Part shown: one piece after another, positions 50,853-60,063 of the stretch
Numbering within the stretch: position 1 is the stretch's first letter
How the letters are laid out: each line of letters begins with the position of its first letter
Assembly: GCA_020831865.1 (NCBI GenBank)
Contig: JAFIFT010000025.1
Span: 1 to 64,000 of the forward strand
DNA length: 64,000 nt
Reading direction: 5' to 3'
Source of the DNA: Legionellaceae bacterium
GTDB taxonomy: Bacteria; Pseudomonadota; Gammaproteobacteria; Legionellales; Legionellaceae
Made by a program: the position numbers and the translations under genes
The notes under the pieces: generated by a model
The model's input: the letters and a program-made list of their open reading frames with translations, nothing else
The model's database searches: none
Told to the model about the DNA's origin: nothing

Positions 50853-50865
50853 GGCATGTCATGCC
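50853..50865. promoter_or_regulatory. Perfect 13-bp palindrome in a divergent promoter region
   Basis: GGCATG-T-CATGCC lies 95 bp upstream of the cystathionine-enzyme start and 133 bp upstream of the GGDEF/EAL start. A dimeric regulator could bind it. No known box is matched. Confidence 0.35.
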
Positions 50866-50997
50866 CTGGCTCTGTACGATATTATAAAATAGCATAATCG
50901 TCTATACTAACTGATATGGTGAATATATTTAAGCAATTTTGTATTTTTTTACAATCAGCACTTCACCAAGGATGTCAGCTAGGGTAGAGAGGGATCG

Positions 50998-53298
50998 ATG
51001 CGCAGGCAAGAGATTAACTATGAGCGGGTTGCTATTGCGGCGGAAAGAATCAAGCAGCGCGGTGGTGAACCATCCATTACTGATTTATGTGAAGAATTGG
51101 GCTTGGTTAGCATAGATCCGAAGATCTCTGAACTTTTAGAAAAATGGTATCATAATCAGCCCGATTTCCAGCGTTCCGTACACTCGCCCCTCTACGATAA
51201 TATTCATCTTAAAACCTCACAAATTCTTAAGAAAAATGAAAACCTGGAAAAATCCCTGGCCATGCTGCGTGCCACACTGGAATCAACCGCGGATGGTATT
51301 ATGATTGTCAATGGCGAATGGAAAATCATTGACTGGAACCAAAAATTCATAGAAATGTGGCGTATTCCGTCCTACCTGATGGAAGCCGGAAATGAACAAG
51401 CCTGCTTTCAATACATTATGGATCAGGTGGTGGATCCCTCCGCCATTACGAATGATGTGGAAACGCTGTATAAAAACCCGGAGTGGCAGGGAGAGTTACC
51501 GGAACTGCATTTTAAGGATGGACGTATTTTTGAGCGCTATACGCAGCCACAAAAAGTGGGTGATGAAATTGTTGGCCGGGTATACAGCTTTCGCAATGTG
51601 ACGCAAAAACGACTGGCAGAAGATGAGTTGCGTATACGGGAGCGGGCAATCGCGGCCAGCAGCCATGGTGTGGTGATTATTGATGTGACCAAAAGTAATT
51701 TCCCGGTGATTTATCACAATCTGGCCTTTGAACGGATTACCGGTTATCGTAACTCGGAAATATTGGGTGAGGATATTTTCAGCTTTCCCGGCCTGCATCA
51801 TGAGTTGACCACCTTCAAACGGATGCGACTGGCCATTCGTGAGGAGCGGGAAGATAAGGTAGAGTTCCAGTCGCAGCGCCAGAATGGAGAAAGCTACTGG
51901 TGTGAGTTTAGTTTATCGCCTGTCCGGGATTCTTTTCATAAGATTCGTCATTATGTGTGTCTCTTTCATGATATTACCGAGCGACGAATCATGGAAGAAC
52001 AGCTGATTGAACAGGCTACACATGATTTTTTGACCGGTTTGCCGAATCGCGTGTTGCTGGTTGACCGGGTCGGTCAGGCCATTGCTCAGAGCAAAAAACA
52101 TCAGGGCATCTTTGCGCTGATGCTCCTGGATCTGGATCGCTTCAAAATGACCAATGACACTCTGGGCCACAGCATGGGGGATAAATTGATTCAGGCGGTG
52201 GCCAATCGCTTGCTGATAGCAACCAGCGACATTGACACGGTGGCGCGTTTGGGTGGGGATGAGTTTGTCATTCTGTTATCAGAGATCACAGGTGCGGAAG
52301 ACGCGCAACAACGTGCCTCCGAGATTTTGCAATGGTTGGAGAAACCGTTTCAAATTGAGCAGCATCGCATTAAAATTACCGCCAGTATTGGCATCAGCAT
52401 GTATCCGCATGACGGTACGGATTATGAAACGCTGGTAAAAAACGCAGATTTATCCATGTACCATGCGAAAGATAGCGGCCGTAATATGTATCGTATGTTT
52501 CATCCGGAAATGAACCGTCTCTTGATCAGTCAGATGCAATTGGACTCATCCTTGCGCGAGGCATTGAAACAAAATGAATTTCATCTGGTCTATCAGCCCT
52601 TGATTGATTTGCGGCAGAAGAAAGTCGTTGGGGTGGAGGCATTAATCCGCTGGCAATCGAAACTGTTGGGTAATGTTCCGCCATTGGATTTTATTCACCT
52701 CGCCGAAGAAAATGGGATGATTCTACCTATTGGTGAGTGGGTTCTGGAACAGGCGTGCCGTCAACTTTCCGTCTGGCATCAGGCGGGGTACAAAGAGCTG
52801 ACGATGGCGGTTAATATTTCAGGAAGGCAGTTCCGTCAACCGCAGTTAATTGAAAAGATTAAACAAATTCTGCAGAAAACCGGTTTGGAACCGCATTATC
52901 TGGAATTGGAATTAACCGAGAGTTTATTGGTCGATAATTTGCAGGGCGCCATTGATACCATGCATGCCTTCAAGGATATGGGGATACGCCTTGTGATTGA
53001 TGATTTTGGAACAGGCTATTCCTCACTGGCCTATTTGAAACAATTTCCGGTTGATAAATTAAAAATTGACCGTTCCTTTATCAATGAACTCAATGCCAAT
53101 AACTACGATGCAGCGATTGCCCGTGCAATTATTAACCTTGGGCATACCTTAAACCTCTCCGTGCTGGCCGAAGGTGTCGAAACGGAGCTGCAGCGGAATT
53201 TTATCAGTGCGCATGGCTGTGATTATGCCCAGGGCTATTTTTTTAAAGCTCCGGCACGGGAAGAGGACATCAGCAACTATTTAGCCCAAAACTTTTAA
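50998..53298 (+). CDS. PAS-GGDEF-EAL c-di-GMP enzyme with KfrA-like N-terminal domain
   Basis: 766 residues, no membrane helix. Residues 1-65 (RVAIAAERIKQRGGEPSITD, LCEELG) resemble the KfrA N-terminal DNA-binding helix-turn-helix. Two PAS domains follow (about 85-200: LESTADGIMIVNGEWKIIDW; about 205-330). The GGDEF domain has intact RLGGDEF near 415, and the EAL domain has VEALIRW near 546, DDFGTGYSS and AEGVET. Both cyclase and phosphodiesterase signatures look intact. It probably tunes c-di-GMP for FleQ-type targets. The start has AGAGAGGGATCG upstream. It reads into pncC, 12 bp away. Confidence 0.92.
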   Translation: MRRQEINYERVAIAAERIKQRGGEPSITDLCEELGLVSIDPKISELLEKWYHNQPDFQRSVHSPLYDNIHLKTSQILKKNENLEKSLAMLRATLESTADGIMIVNGEWKIIDWNQKFIEMWRIPSYLMEAGNEQACFQYIMDQVVDPSAITNDVETLYKNPEWQGELPELHFKDGRIFERYTQPQKVGDEIVGRVYSFRNVTQKRLAEDELRIRERAIAASSHGVVIIDVTKSNFPVIYHNLAFERITGYRNSEILGEDIFSFPGLHHELTTFKRMRLAIREEREDKVEFQSQRQNGESYWCEFSLSPVRDSFHKIRHYVCLFHDITERRIMEEQLIEQATHDFLTGLPNRVLLVDRVGQAIAQSKKHQGIFALMLLDLDRFKMTNDTLGHSMGDKLIQAVANRLLIATSDIDTVARLGGDEFVILLSEITGAEDAQQRASEILQWLEKPFQIEQHRIKITASIGISMYPHDGTDYETLVKNADLSMYHAKDSGRNMYRMFHPEMNRLLISQMQLDSSLREALKQNEFHLVYQPLIDLRQKKVVGVEALIRWQSKLLGNVPPLDFIHLAEENGMILPIGEWVLEQACRQLSVWHQAGYKELTMAVNISGRQFRQPQLIEKIKQILQKTGLEPHYLELELTESLLVDNLQGAIDTMHAFKDMGIRLVIDDFGTGYSSLAYLKQFPVDKLKIDRSFINELNANNYDAAIARAIINLGHTLNLSVLAEGVETELQRNFISAHGCDYAQGYFFKAPAREEDISNYLAQNF

Positions 53299-53310
53299 GG
53301 TGATGGAGAC

Positions 53311-53787
53311 ATGGCGACAACATTACAAACATTAATTCCCTGGTTACAGCAACACTCCTTGAGGCTGGTAACGGCAGAATCCTGTACCGGAGGTATGTTA
53401 GCAGCGATGTGCACCGATGTGGCCGGTAGTTCAGCCTGGTTTGAGCGCGGCTTTGTCAGCTATTCCAATGCGGCCAAGACGGATATGCTGGCAGTTCCGC
53501 CGCAGCTGATTGCGGAGCAGGGAGCCGTGAGCGAGGCGGTCGCAGAGGCGATGGCCAGAGGGGCACTGGCAAACAGTCAGGCTCAAATTGCCATTGCGAT
53601 TACCGGCATTGCCGGACCGGGGGGAGGCAGCGTGGAAAAGCCGGTGGGGATGGTGTGTTTTGCGGTGGCCAGCGCGGAGGACACGCTGGTTAACACGGAG
53701 TTTTTTCAGGTGAAAACACGCGCTGAAATTCGCTACCAATCCTGTCAGTTTGCGCTCAAATTATTGCATCGATTTTTGCGTTCCTAA
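53311..53787 (+). CDS. pncC: CinA C-terminal domain, nicotinamide-nucleotide amidase
   Basis: 158 residues corresponding to the stand-alone CinA C-terminal (PncC) domain, which deamidates NMN to NaMN. Motifs: TAESCTGGMLAAMCT near 20 with the catalytic Ser, FVSYSNAAKTDML, and AITGIAGPGGGSVEKPVG. Lies between the GGDEF/EAL gene and recA, the usual cinA-recA neighbourhood. Confidence 0.95.
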   Translation: MATTLQTLIPWLQQHSLRLVTAESCTGGMLAAMCTDVAGSSAWFERGFVSYSNAAKTDMLAVPPQLIAEQGAVSEAVAEAMARGALANSQAQIAIAITGIAGPGGGSVEKPVGMVCFAVASAEDTLVNTEFFQVKTRAEIRYQSCQFALKLLHRFLRS

Positions 53788-53853
53788 TCCATTTGCCGGC
53801 ATACGTTATCTGTGTGATAATTGCTGCCTGACAAGATAATGATGGGTGATGCG

Positions 53854-54888
53854 ATGGATGAGAACAAGCAAAAAGCACTAACGGCGGCCTTGTCGCAAAT
53901 TGAGCGTCAATTTGGCAAGGGTTCGGTGATGCGTTTGGGAGATGATACGGTTTCCCGTGACATTGAAGCAATTTCTACGGGCTCTCTGGGCTTGGACATA
54001 GCGCTGGGTATTGGCGGACTGCCCAAAGGCCGGGTCGTGGAAATTTATGGTCCGGAATCTTCGGGTAAAACCACCCTGACCCTGCAGGTGATTGCAGAGT
54101 GTCAAAAAAAAGGTGGCACCGCTGCCTTTGTTGATGCGGAACATGCGCTGGATCCCAACTATGCCGCCAAACTGGGTGTGAATGTGGATGATCTGCTGGT
54201 ATCACAGCCTGATACCGGCGAGCAGGCACTGGAAATCACCGATATGCTGGTGCGTTCTGCTGCGGTTGATGTGGTGATTGTAGACTCGGTTGCGGCACTG
54301 ACCCCCAAAGCGGAAATTGAAGGCGACATGGGGGATACCCATGTGGGTTTGCAAGCACGCTTAATGTCCCAGGCTTTACGCAAGCTGACGGCCAATATTA
54401 AACGCTCGAATACTCTGGTTATTTTTATTAACCAGATTCGTATGAAAATTGGGGTCATGTTTGGTAATCCGGAAACCACAACGGGTGGAAATGCCCTGAA
54501 ATTTTATGCATCGGTGCGACTAGACATCCGCCGTATCGGCGCCTTGAAAAAAGGTGAGGAAATTCTGGGGAGTGAAACCCGGGTCAAAGTGGTAAAAAAC
54601 AAAGTGGCGCCTCCCTTTAAACAAGCGGAATTTGATATTTTGTATAATGAAGGTATCTCCCGTGAAAGCGAAATTATCAATCTGGGGGCTCAACTGGGCT
54701 TTATTGATAAATCCGGTGCCTGGTATAGTTATCAGGGAAATAAAATTGGTCAGGGCAAGGACAATGTTCGCCAGTTTTTAAAGGAAAATCCTGAGATAAC
54801 CGCCAACCTGGAGCAAAAAATTCGTGAGGAACTTTTGCCGGAGCGCAACCCGGTAAAAAAACCGCAGGTGGAACCGATTGACGCCTAA
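53854..54888 (+). CDS. recA: Recombinase RecA
   Basis: 344 residues. Walker A is GPESSGKT (66-73), Walker [13 protein letters not shown], and the L2-type loop region [17 protein letters not shown] is present. RecA promotes strand exchange and DNA repair. ATG at 53854 gives the family N-terminus [13 protein letters not shown] and follows GGGTGA; an upstream in-frame ATG pair at 53839-53844 is less likely. I see no CTGT-N8-ACAG LexA box in the 66 bp upstream, in keeping with the lack of LexA in Legionella. Confidence 0.98.
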   Translation: MDENKQKALTAALSQIERQFGKGSVMRLGDDTVSRDIEAISTGSLGLDIALGIGGLPKGRVVEIYGPESSGKTTLTLQVIAECQKKGGTAAFVDAEHALDPNYAAKLGVNVDDLLVSQPDTGEQALEITDMLVRSAAVDVVIVDSVAALTPKAEIEGDMGDTHVGLQARLMSQALRKLTANIKRSNTLVIFINQIRMKIGVMFGNPETTTGGNALKFYASVRLDIRRIGALKKGEEILGSETRVKVVKNKVAPPFKQAEFDILYNEGISRESEIINLGAQLGFIDKSGAWYSYQGNKIGQGKDNVRQFLKENPEITANLEQKIREELLPERNPVKKPQVEPIDA

Positions 54889-55309
54889 TGCCTTTTCGTT
54901 GGCTCTGGCTTGCTTAAGTCGACGAGAGCATAGCGCTGCGGAGCTGACACAAAAGCTGCGGCGCAAAGGCTGTGGGGAGACGGAAGTAGCTGAGGCCATT
55001 GCGGAGTGCCAGCGTCTGGGCTATCAGTCCGATGAGCGTTATGTGGATGCCTATTGCCGCATACGGGTGGCGCAGGGTGATGGCCCGTTGAAAATTCGCC
55101 AGTTCTTATCAGCCAAAGGCATCGAGAACGAAACGATTGCCGCCCGTTTGGCGCAGGAAGACTGGCAGGAGCATGCACAACGTTTGTGGATGAAAAAATT
55201 TGCCGTGCCGTCCGCTGAGTTGTCGCTCAGGGAGAAAGCCAAACAGCAGCGCTTTTTCTGCAATCGCGGCTTTCCGGCCAGTGTATTGGCACATCTGGGC
55301 GACGAGTAA
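54878..55309 (+). CDS. recX: Regulatory protein RecX
   Basis: 143 residues, helical repeats typical of Rec[21 protein letters not shown] and [17 protein letters not shown]. RecX inhibits RecA filament extension. The TTG start at 54878 overlaps the recA end by 11 bp and has AGGTGG six bases upstream. A rare start codon and overlap would keep RecX low relative to RecA. Confidence 0.9.
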   Translation: MTPNAFSLALACLSRREHSAAELTQKLRRKGCGETEVAEAIAECQRLGYQSDERYVDAYCRIRVAQGDGPLKIRQFLSAKGIENETIAARLAQEDWQEHAQRLWMKKFAVPSAELSLREKAKQQRFFCNRGFPASVLAHLGDE

Positions 55310-55396
55310 GGTGCCCGGACTGGCGATGGCTTGTATTCGGGCCGCGCCCCTCACCGCAAGACAGCGTTTTAACTATAGATTTGGAACCATACGATC

Positions 55397-57985
55397 ATGA
55401 AAACATCTGAAATTCGTCAGGCTTTTTTGGATTTCTTTATCCAAAAGCACCATCAGCTGGTACCATCAAGCCCTATCATTCCGGCAAATGATGCGACGCT
55501 GTTATTTACGAATGCCGGCATGGTACCGTTCAAAGATACGTTTCTGGGTTTGGAGACGCGCGCCTATCATCGGGCGGTTTCCTCGCAGTTGTGTTTGCGT
55601 GCCGGAGGTAAGCACAATGATCTGGAAAATGTCGGCTATACGGCGCGGCATCATACCTTGTTCGAGATGTTGGGGAATTTCAGTTTTGGTGATTATTTCA
55701 AACGTGAGGCGATCGCCTGGGCTTGGGAATTTCTGACGCAGGTATTACAGCTTCCCGAGGAGCGTTTGTGGGTGACCGTCTATCATGAGGATCAGGAGGC
55801 CGAGGCTATCTGGTTACAAGAGATGAAGGTCTCGGCCGAGCGTTTCTCACGCTGCGGTGAAAAAGATAACTTCTGGTCGATGGGGGACACTGGCCCCTGT
55901 GGCCCCTGTTCGGAAATATTTTATGATCACGGGCCAGAAATAGCGGGCGGCCCTCCCGGAAGTCCAGAAGAAGACGGTGACCGCTATGTTGAAATCTGGA
56001 ATCTGGTGTTTATGCAGTTTAATCGCGATAAACAAGGACAGTTGCAGCCTTTACCCAAGCCCTCGGTAGATACGGGCATGGGGCTTGAGCGAATTGCTGC
56101 CGTCTTGCAGCAGCGACATAATAACTACGATATTGATGTGTTCGCCAGCCTGATGGATTCTATTGTGGCGCTGAAACCAGGGCTTGATCGCCAGCAAAGT
56201 TCGCTGAAAGTGATAGCGGATCATATTCGTGCCTGTTGCTTTTTAATCGCTGAAGGCGTGATTCCCGGTAATGAGGGGCGTTCCTATGTGTTGCGGCGGA
56301 TTATCCGCCGCGCGGTGCGGCATGCCCACAAACTGGGTATTTCCTCGCCTTTTCTGCACCGCTTAGTCAAACCACTGGGGCAATTAATGGGCGAGCAGTA
56401 TCCACAGTTGCGGGAACAACAAGCGCTGATAGAGCAGCAGCTGCAGCAAGAAGAAAATCAATTTTCCCGCACACTGGAACAGGGGCTGAGTCTGTTAAAA
56501 GCGGCCATTGCTGATTTGAAGCAGCCATTGATTCCAGGCGCATTAGCTTTTCGTCTGTATGATACCTATGGATTCCCATTGGATCTGACAGAAGATATTG
56601 CCCGCGAACAGGGATTGGTGGTGGATAAAGACGGATTTGACCAGGCGATGCAGCAGCAACGCAGCCAATCGCAATCGGCCAGCCAGTTTCATTTTGATTA
56701 CCATAGCCTGCCCAGACTGGATATCGCGTCTGATTTCCAGGGCTATGCGCATCATCGTGTGAACACGATAGTAACGGCAGTGCTGAAAGAGGGGAAGGAA
56801 TGCACTACCCTGCAGGCAGGAGAAGAGGCCGTCCTTGTTTTAGCTGCCAGCCCCTTTTATGCCGAGAGTGGCGGCCAGATTGGTGACAGCGGGGTTCTCC
56901 GTGCCAGAAACGGCGTATTTCGGGTACACGATACCCAGAAAAGTGGTGCGGCTATTTTGCATATTGGTACCCTAGAACAGGGGAACATAGGCCTCAATGA
57001 CGCAGTGGAAGCTATTATTGATGAGGCGCGGCGAGAGGCCATTCGCCTGAATCATACCGCTACCCATTTGCTTCATGCCGCTTTGCAAAAGCTGATTGAT
57101 CCGCAGATTATGCAAAAAGGATCCTTAGTCAATGATAAGCGCACACGCTTTGACTTTTCGCATCCGCAAGCCCTGCGTCCCGAACAGATTCAGGCGCTTG
57201 AGTCGATGGTCAATGCGGTGATTCGTAAAAATTATCCGGTAGTGACCGAAGAAATGCCAATAGAAGAAGCGAAAAAAAGCGGTGCTGTGGCCTTATTTGG
57301 TGAAAAATATGCCGAGACAGTTCGTGTTCTGACAATTGCGGATTACTCTAAGGAACTCTGCGGTGGTACGCATGTGCGCCAAACCGGCGACATTGGTGTG
57401 TTTAAAATTATTGCCGAATACGGTATTGCCAGCGGAATACGTCGGATAGAGATGGTGACGGGGGATTACGCGTTACAATACCTCAACGAACAGCTGGATA
57501 TCCTGAATAAAACAGCTACGCTTTTGCGTACCAGTCCGGATAAAATCGAGGAGAAAAGCGAACAAATTTTGCAGGATTTGAAAAAATTGGAAAAAGAACA
57601 GTATCGTTTACAGCAAAAATTGGCTGCGAAATCGGGGGCAGAACTTCGTGACGCGTTTGTGCAGCTTAGCGGTGGTAAATTATTGGTTAAAGAATTGGAA
57701 GGTGTGGATAATCAGGCTTTGCGGCAAACGCTGGATCAACTCAAGGCCGCTGTTCAAGATGCGGTGATTGTGTTATACAAGATCAGTGATCAAAAAATTA
57801 ATGTGATTGCCGGAGTGAGTCCATCGCTGTTAGGACAGGCGCCATCCGCAGCAGATTTGGTAAAACAGATTTGTGGAAAAGGCGGCGGCCGTGAGGATAT
57901 GGCACAAGGCGGCGGCGCGTTGCCGGATGATCTGCCACGTCGGCTGACGCAACTGGAAGCGATGGTTCGCCAGCATCTGAATTAA
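55397..57985 (+). CDS. alaS: Alanyl-tRNA synthetase
   Basis: 862 residues, class II. Motif 2-region RAGGKHNDLENVGYTARHHT, editing-domain zinc ligands HTATH (near 553) and CGGTH (near 655), and a C-terminal DHHA1/oligomerisation domain ending GGALPDDLPRRL. The family length is 860-880. It is in the recA-recX-alaS-lysC series with 87 bp after recX. Confidence 0.98.
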   Translation: MKTSEIRQAFLDFFIQKHHQLVPSSPIIPANDATLLFTNAGMVPFKDTFLGLETRAYHRAVSSQLCLRAGGKHNDLENVGYTARHHTLFEMLGNFSFGDYFKREAIAWAWEFLTQVLQLPEERLWVTVYHEDQEAEAIWLQEMKVSAERFSRCGEKDNFWSMGDTGPCGPCSEIFYDHGPEIAGGPPGSPEEDGDRYVEIWNLVFMQFNRDKQGQLQPLPKPSVDTGMGLERIAAVLQQRHNNYDIDVFASLMDSIVALKPGLDRQQSSLKVIADHIRACCFLIAEGVIPGNEGRSYVLRRIIRRAVRHAHKLGISSPFLHRLVKPLGQLMGEQYPQLREQQALIEQQLQQEENQFSRTLEQGLSLLKAAIADLKQPLIPGALAFRLYDTYGFPLDLTEDIAREQGLVVDKDGFDQAMQQQRSQSQSASQFHFDYHSLPRLDIASDFQGYAHHRVNTIVTAVLKEGKECTTLQAGEEAVLVLAASPFYAESGGQIGDSGVLRARNGVFRVHDTQKSGAAILHIGTLEQGNIGLNDAVEAIIDEARREAIRLNHTATHLLHAALQKLIDPQIMQKGSLVNDKRTRFDFSHPQALRPEQIQALESMVNAVIRKNYPVVTEEMPIEEAKKSGAVALFGEKYAETVRVLTIADYSKELCGGTHVRQTGDIGVFKIIAEYGIASGIRRIEMVTGDYALQYLNEQLDILNKTATLLRTSPDKIEEKSEQILQDLKKLEKEQYRLQQKLAAKSGAELRDAFVQLSGGKLLVKELEGVDNQALRQTLDQLKAAVQDAVIVLYKISDQKINVIAGVSPSLLGQAPSAADLVKQICGKGGGREDMAQGGGALPDDLPRRLTQLEAMVRQHLN

Positions 57986-58005
57986 CTTGTGTAATAGGAT
58001 AAAGC

Positions 58006-59280
58006 ATGGCGCGTATAGTTCAGAAGTTTGGTGGTACTTCTGTCGGTACTGCTGAAAAAATTCAACAGGCCGCAGATATCGTCGCAACCAGTTTTCAGGA
58101 AGGCCATGAATTGGTTGTGGTGGTATCGGCTATGAGCGGTGAAACAGACCGCCTGATTGCTTTGGCGCAATCGGTGGCAGATATCCCAAGTGATCGTGAG
58201 TATGCGGCATTAATTGCCACCGGTGAACAGGTCAGTATTGCTCTGATGACCCTTGCCTTGATCCAGCGCGGTTTAAGTGCCCGTTCATACACAGGAGGGC
58301 AGGCGCGAATCCTGACCGATAGTCAGTACCGAAAAGCACGTATCATTGATATTGACACCCAGCCGATTGAAACGGATTTGCGGGCCGGCTGTATTGTGGT
58401 GGTGGCAGGGTTTCAGGGAGTGGACGCCGACAATAATATTACCACGCTTGGCCGGGGGGGCTCCGATACGACAGCGGTAGCCCTGGCCAGTGCGCTCAAA
58501 GCGGATGAATGTCAGATCTTTACTGATGTTGATGGGGTTTATACCACAGATCCGCGTATTGTCCCCGATGCACGCCGTTTGGATCAAGTCACCTTTGGTG
58601 AAATGCTGGAATTATCCAGCCTCGGAGCCAAAGTGTTGCAGCTGCGGGCGGTTGAGTTTGCCGGTAAATATAATGTTCCGCTGCGCGTGTTGTCGGCCAG
58701 CGAGAAAGGGCCGGGCACCTTAATTAGTTATCAACCGGCGGCCAACATGGAAGCTCCTCTGATCACGGGTATCGCCTATACGCGCCATGAGGCTAAAATT
58801 GTCGTCAGTGGTTTTTCCGATCAAACGACGGCCGTATCGCAGTTACTCGCAGAGTTGAGTCAATTGGGGGTGAATGCGGATATGATCTTGCATCACGTGA
58901 CAGCCGATGACAAATGCACGGTGACCTTTACGGTGCATACCGATGAATATCAACTGAGTATGCGACATCTGCAAAAAATATTGCCCAATATTGGTGCAGA
59001 ATCCTGTGATGGCGTGGAATGCCTGGCTAAAGTTTCTATCGTGGGTGCCGGTTTGAAAAGCCATCCGCAAATTGCCCCGATTATGTTTCAGGCGTTATCC
59101 GCTGAAGGTATTGCTATCCAGTTAATTGCCAGTTCGGAACTGAAGATATCCGTCGTCATTGACAATCAATATACCGAACAGGCCATTCAGGCCCTGCATC
59201 AGGCCTTTCACCTGCAAAACAGTCCGCAAGATGAAAACCGCTGCGGCGCTATGGATAAGACGGTTGTATTCAAAGCCTGA
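58006..59280 (+). CDS. lysC: Aspartate kinase
   Basis: 424 residues. The kinase begins VQKFGGTSVGTAEKI; GRGGSDTTAVALA and FTDVDGVYTTDPR are the nucleotide and substrate blocks. Two ACT domains follow (about 270-340 and 345-410, ending SSELKISVVIDN), so feedback control by lysine and/or threonine is expected. The gene follows alaS by 20 bp. It feeds the dapD-dapE branch seen at 46.7-48.7 kb. Confidence 0.97.
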   Translation: MARIVQKFGGTSVGTAEKIQQAADIVATSFQEGHELVVVVSAMSGETDRLIALAQSVADIPSDREYAALIATGEQVSIALMTLALIQRGLSARSYTGGQARILTDSQYRKARIIDIDTQPIETDLRAGCIVVVAGFQGVDADNNITTLGRGGSDTTAVALASALKADECQIFTDVDGVYTTDPRIVPDARRLDQVTFGEMLELSSLGAKVLQLRAVEFAGKYNVPLRVLSASEKGPGTLISYQPAANMEAPLITGIAYTRHEAKIVVSGFSDQTTAVSQLLAELSQLGVNADMILHHVTADDKCTVTFTVHTDEYQLSMRHLQKILPNIGAESCDGVECLAKVSIVGAGLKSHPQIAPIMFQALSAEGIAIQLIASSELKISVVIDNQYTEQAIQALHQAFHLQNSPQDENRCGAMDKTVVFKA

Positions 59281-59348
59281 GGCTGGCCACCAGGTATGCC
59301 TCTTCGGTTTGGACTATAATAAAAGGAAGTCCATACGAGGAAATTTCA

Positions 59349-59594
59349 ATGCCTTTTGATAAAACACCAATGTCCGATACGTCTGTTTCTCCTGATGAAG
59401 ATTTGGTTAATGAGCTGCAACGCCAGGCAACGTCGAATGATACTAATCAGAATCGTTTCACCGGTGGTGATATGGATGACTTGCTCAACGATGGCGTGCC
59501 AGGTTATGAGACCACGGGTGTGGAGGGAACGGATGATGATATCGCACAACAGCAAGAAGTGGATGGGAGCGACGAACACTTCAATGCGCCTTAG
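59349..59594 (+). CDS. Small acidic protein, unknown
   Basis: 81 residues, very rich in Asp, Glu, Gln and Asn (SPDEDLVNELQRQATSNDTN) with no hydrophobic segment. Shine-Dalgarno ACGAGGAAA lies 6-7 nt upstream. A TATAAT box at 59314-59319 could be its own -10. Not recognised. The good Shine-Dalgarno favours a real gene. Confidence 0.6.
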   Translation: MPFDKTPMSDTSVSPDEDLVNELQRQATSNDTNQNRFTGGDMDDLLNDGVPGYETTGVEGTDDDIAQQQEVDGSDEHFNAP

Positions 59595-59651
59595 CGCCGG
59601 TAGCCATGGGTGTATTTACCATTCATCTCCACCACCTACGTGCCACCTGCT

Positions 59652-59690
59652 TTGTCTACCTGCCGCGACTTGTTCGCGGCAGGTAGACAA
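59652..59690. repeat. Perfect 16-bp hairpin
   Basis: TTGTCTACCTGCCGCG (59652-59667) and CGCGGCAGGTAGACAA (59675-59690) are exact reverse complements around ACTTGTT. There is no U-run, so it is not a standard terminator; it may be a REP-type element or the 3' end of the lysC transcript. Confidence 0.8.
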
Positions 59691-59736
59691 TCTTGGTCAA
59701 CAGCAAATGTCTTCATATAGGTCGCGCCATTCCGGA

Positions 59737-59787
59737 TTTTGATTCGTAATCAATAGGTCGGAGGTTCGACTCCTCTCAACGGCACCA
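59737..59787 (+). tRNA. tRNA-Thr(CGT) 3' fragment, anticodon arm to CCA (att remnant)
   Basis: The 51 nt show an anticodon loop TTCGTAA, variable loop AGGTC, T-arm GGAGG-TTCGACT-CCTCT, acceptor strand CAACGGC and ACCA. They match the 3' half of bacterial tRNA-Thr(CGT) closely. The 5' half is missing: the preceding bases do not contain a D-arm or a GCCGTTG acceptor strand. Such 3' tRNA copies are left by integrases that use tRNA 3' ends as attachment sites. Not a functional tRNA. Confidence 0.8.
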
Positions 59788-60063
59788 GTAGCAGCAAGGC
59801 TTTTTATAATTTCTCCTCCTCTTAAAAATGAATTTTAGTACCAATATTGGTACCAGTTTTGAAATGTAATTGAAAGTTACCAATTGATACTTCCAAGACA
59901 ACCCACTGTGCGCAGTAACCTAATTTTTAGGCTTACAATGATTTACGCTAGGTATTTAATGAAGTCCGCTTAGGAGTCCCGTCCAGACTGGAACTTCTTT
60001 GCTATTAAGTAACAATAAACAATTGAGTGCAATGAAAAGCAATCCTTTTATCGACGATATCAA

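Larger units (their letters stand above)
59595..60063. other. Intergenic junction region
   Basis: About 470 bp holding a perfect 16-bp hairpin and a tRNA-Thr 3' fragment (both listed separately). After the fragment the composition becomes AT-rich. No gene is seen. Confidence 0.6.

Noticed and set aside
50763-50862. Short minus-strand frame upstream of the cystathionine enzyme, checked as a possible Cys or Met leader
   Set aside because: It contains only one Cys and no run of Met or Cys, so it is not comparable to the leader at 45326.
59690-59787. Complete tRNA-Thr gene
   Set aside because: The acceptor 5' strand and D-arm cannot be found upstream of the anticodon arm, so only a 3' fragment is called.
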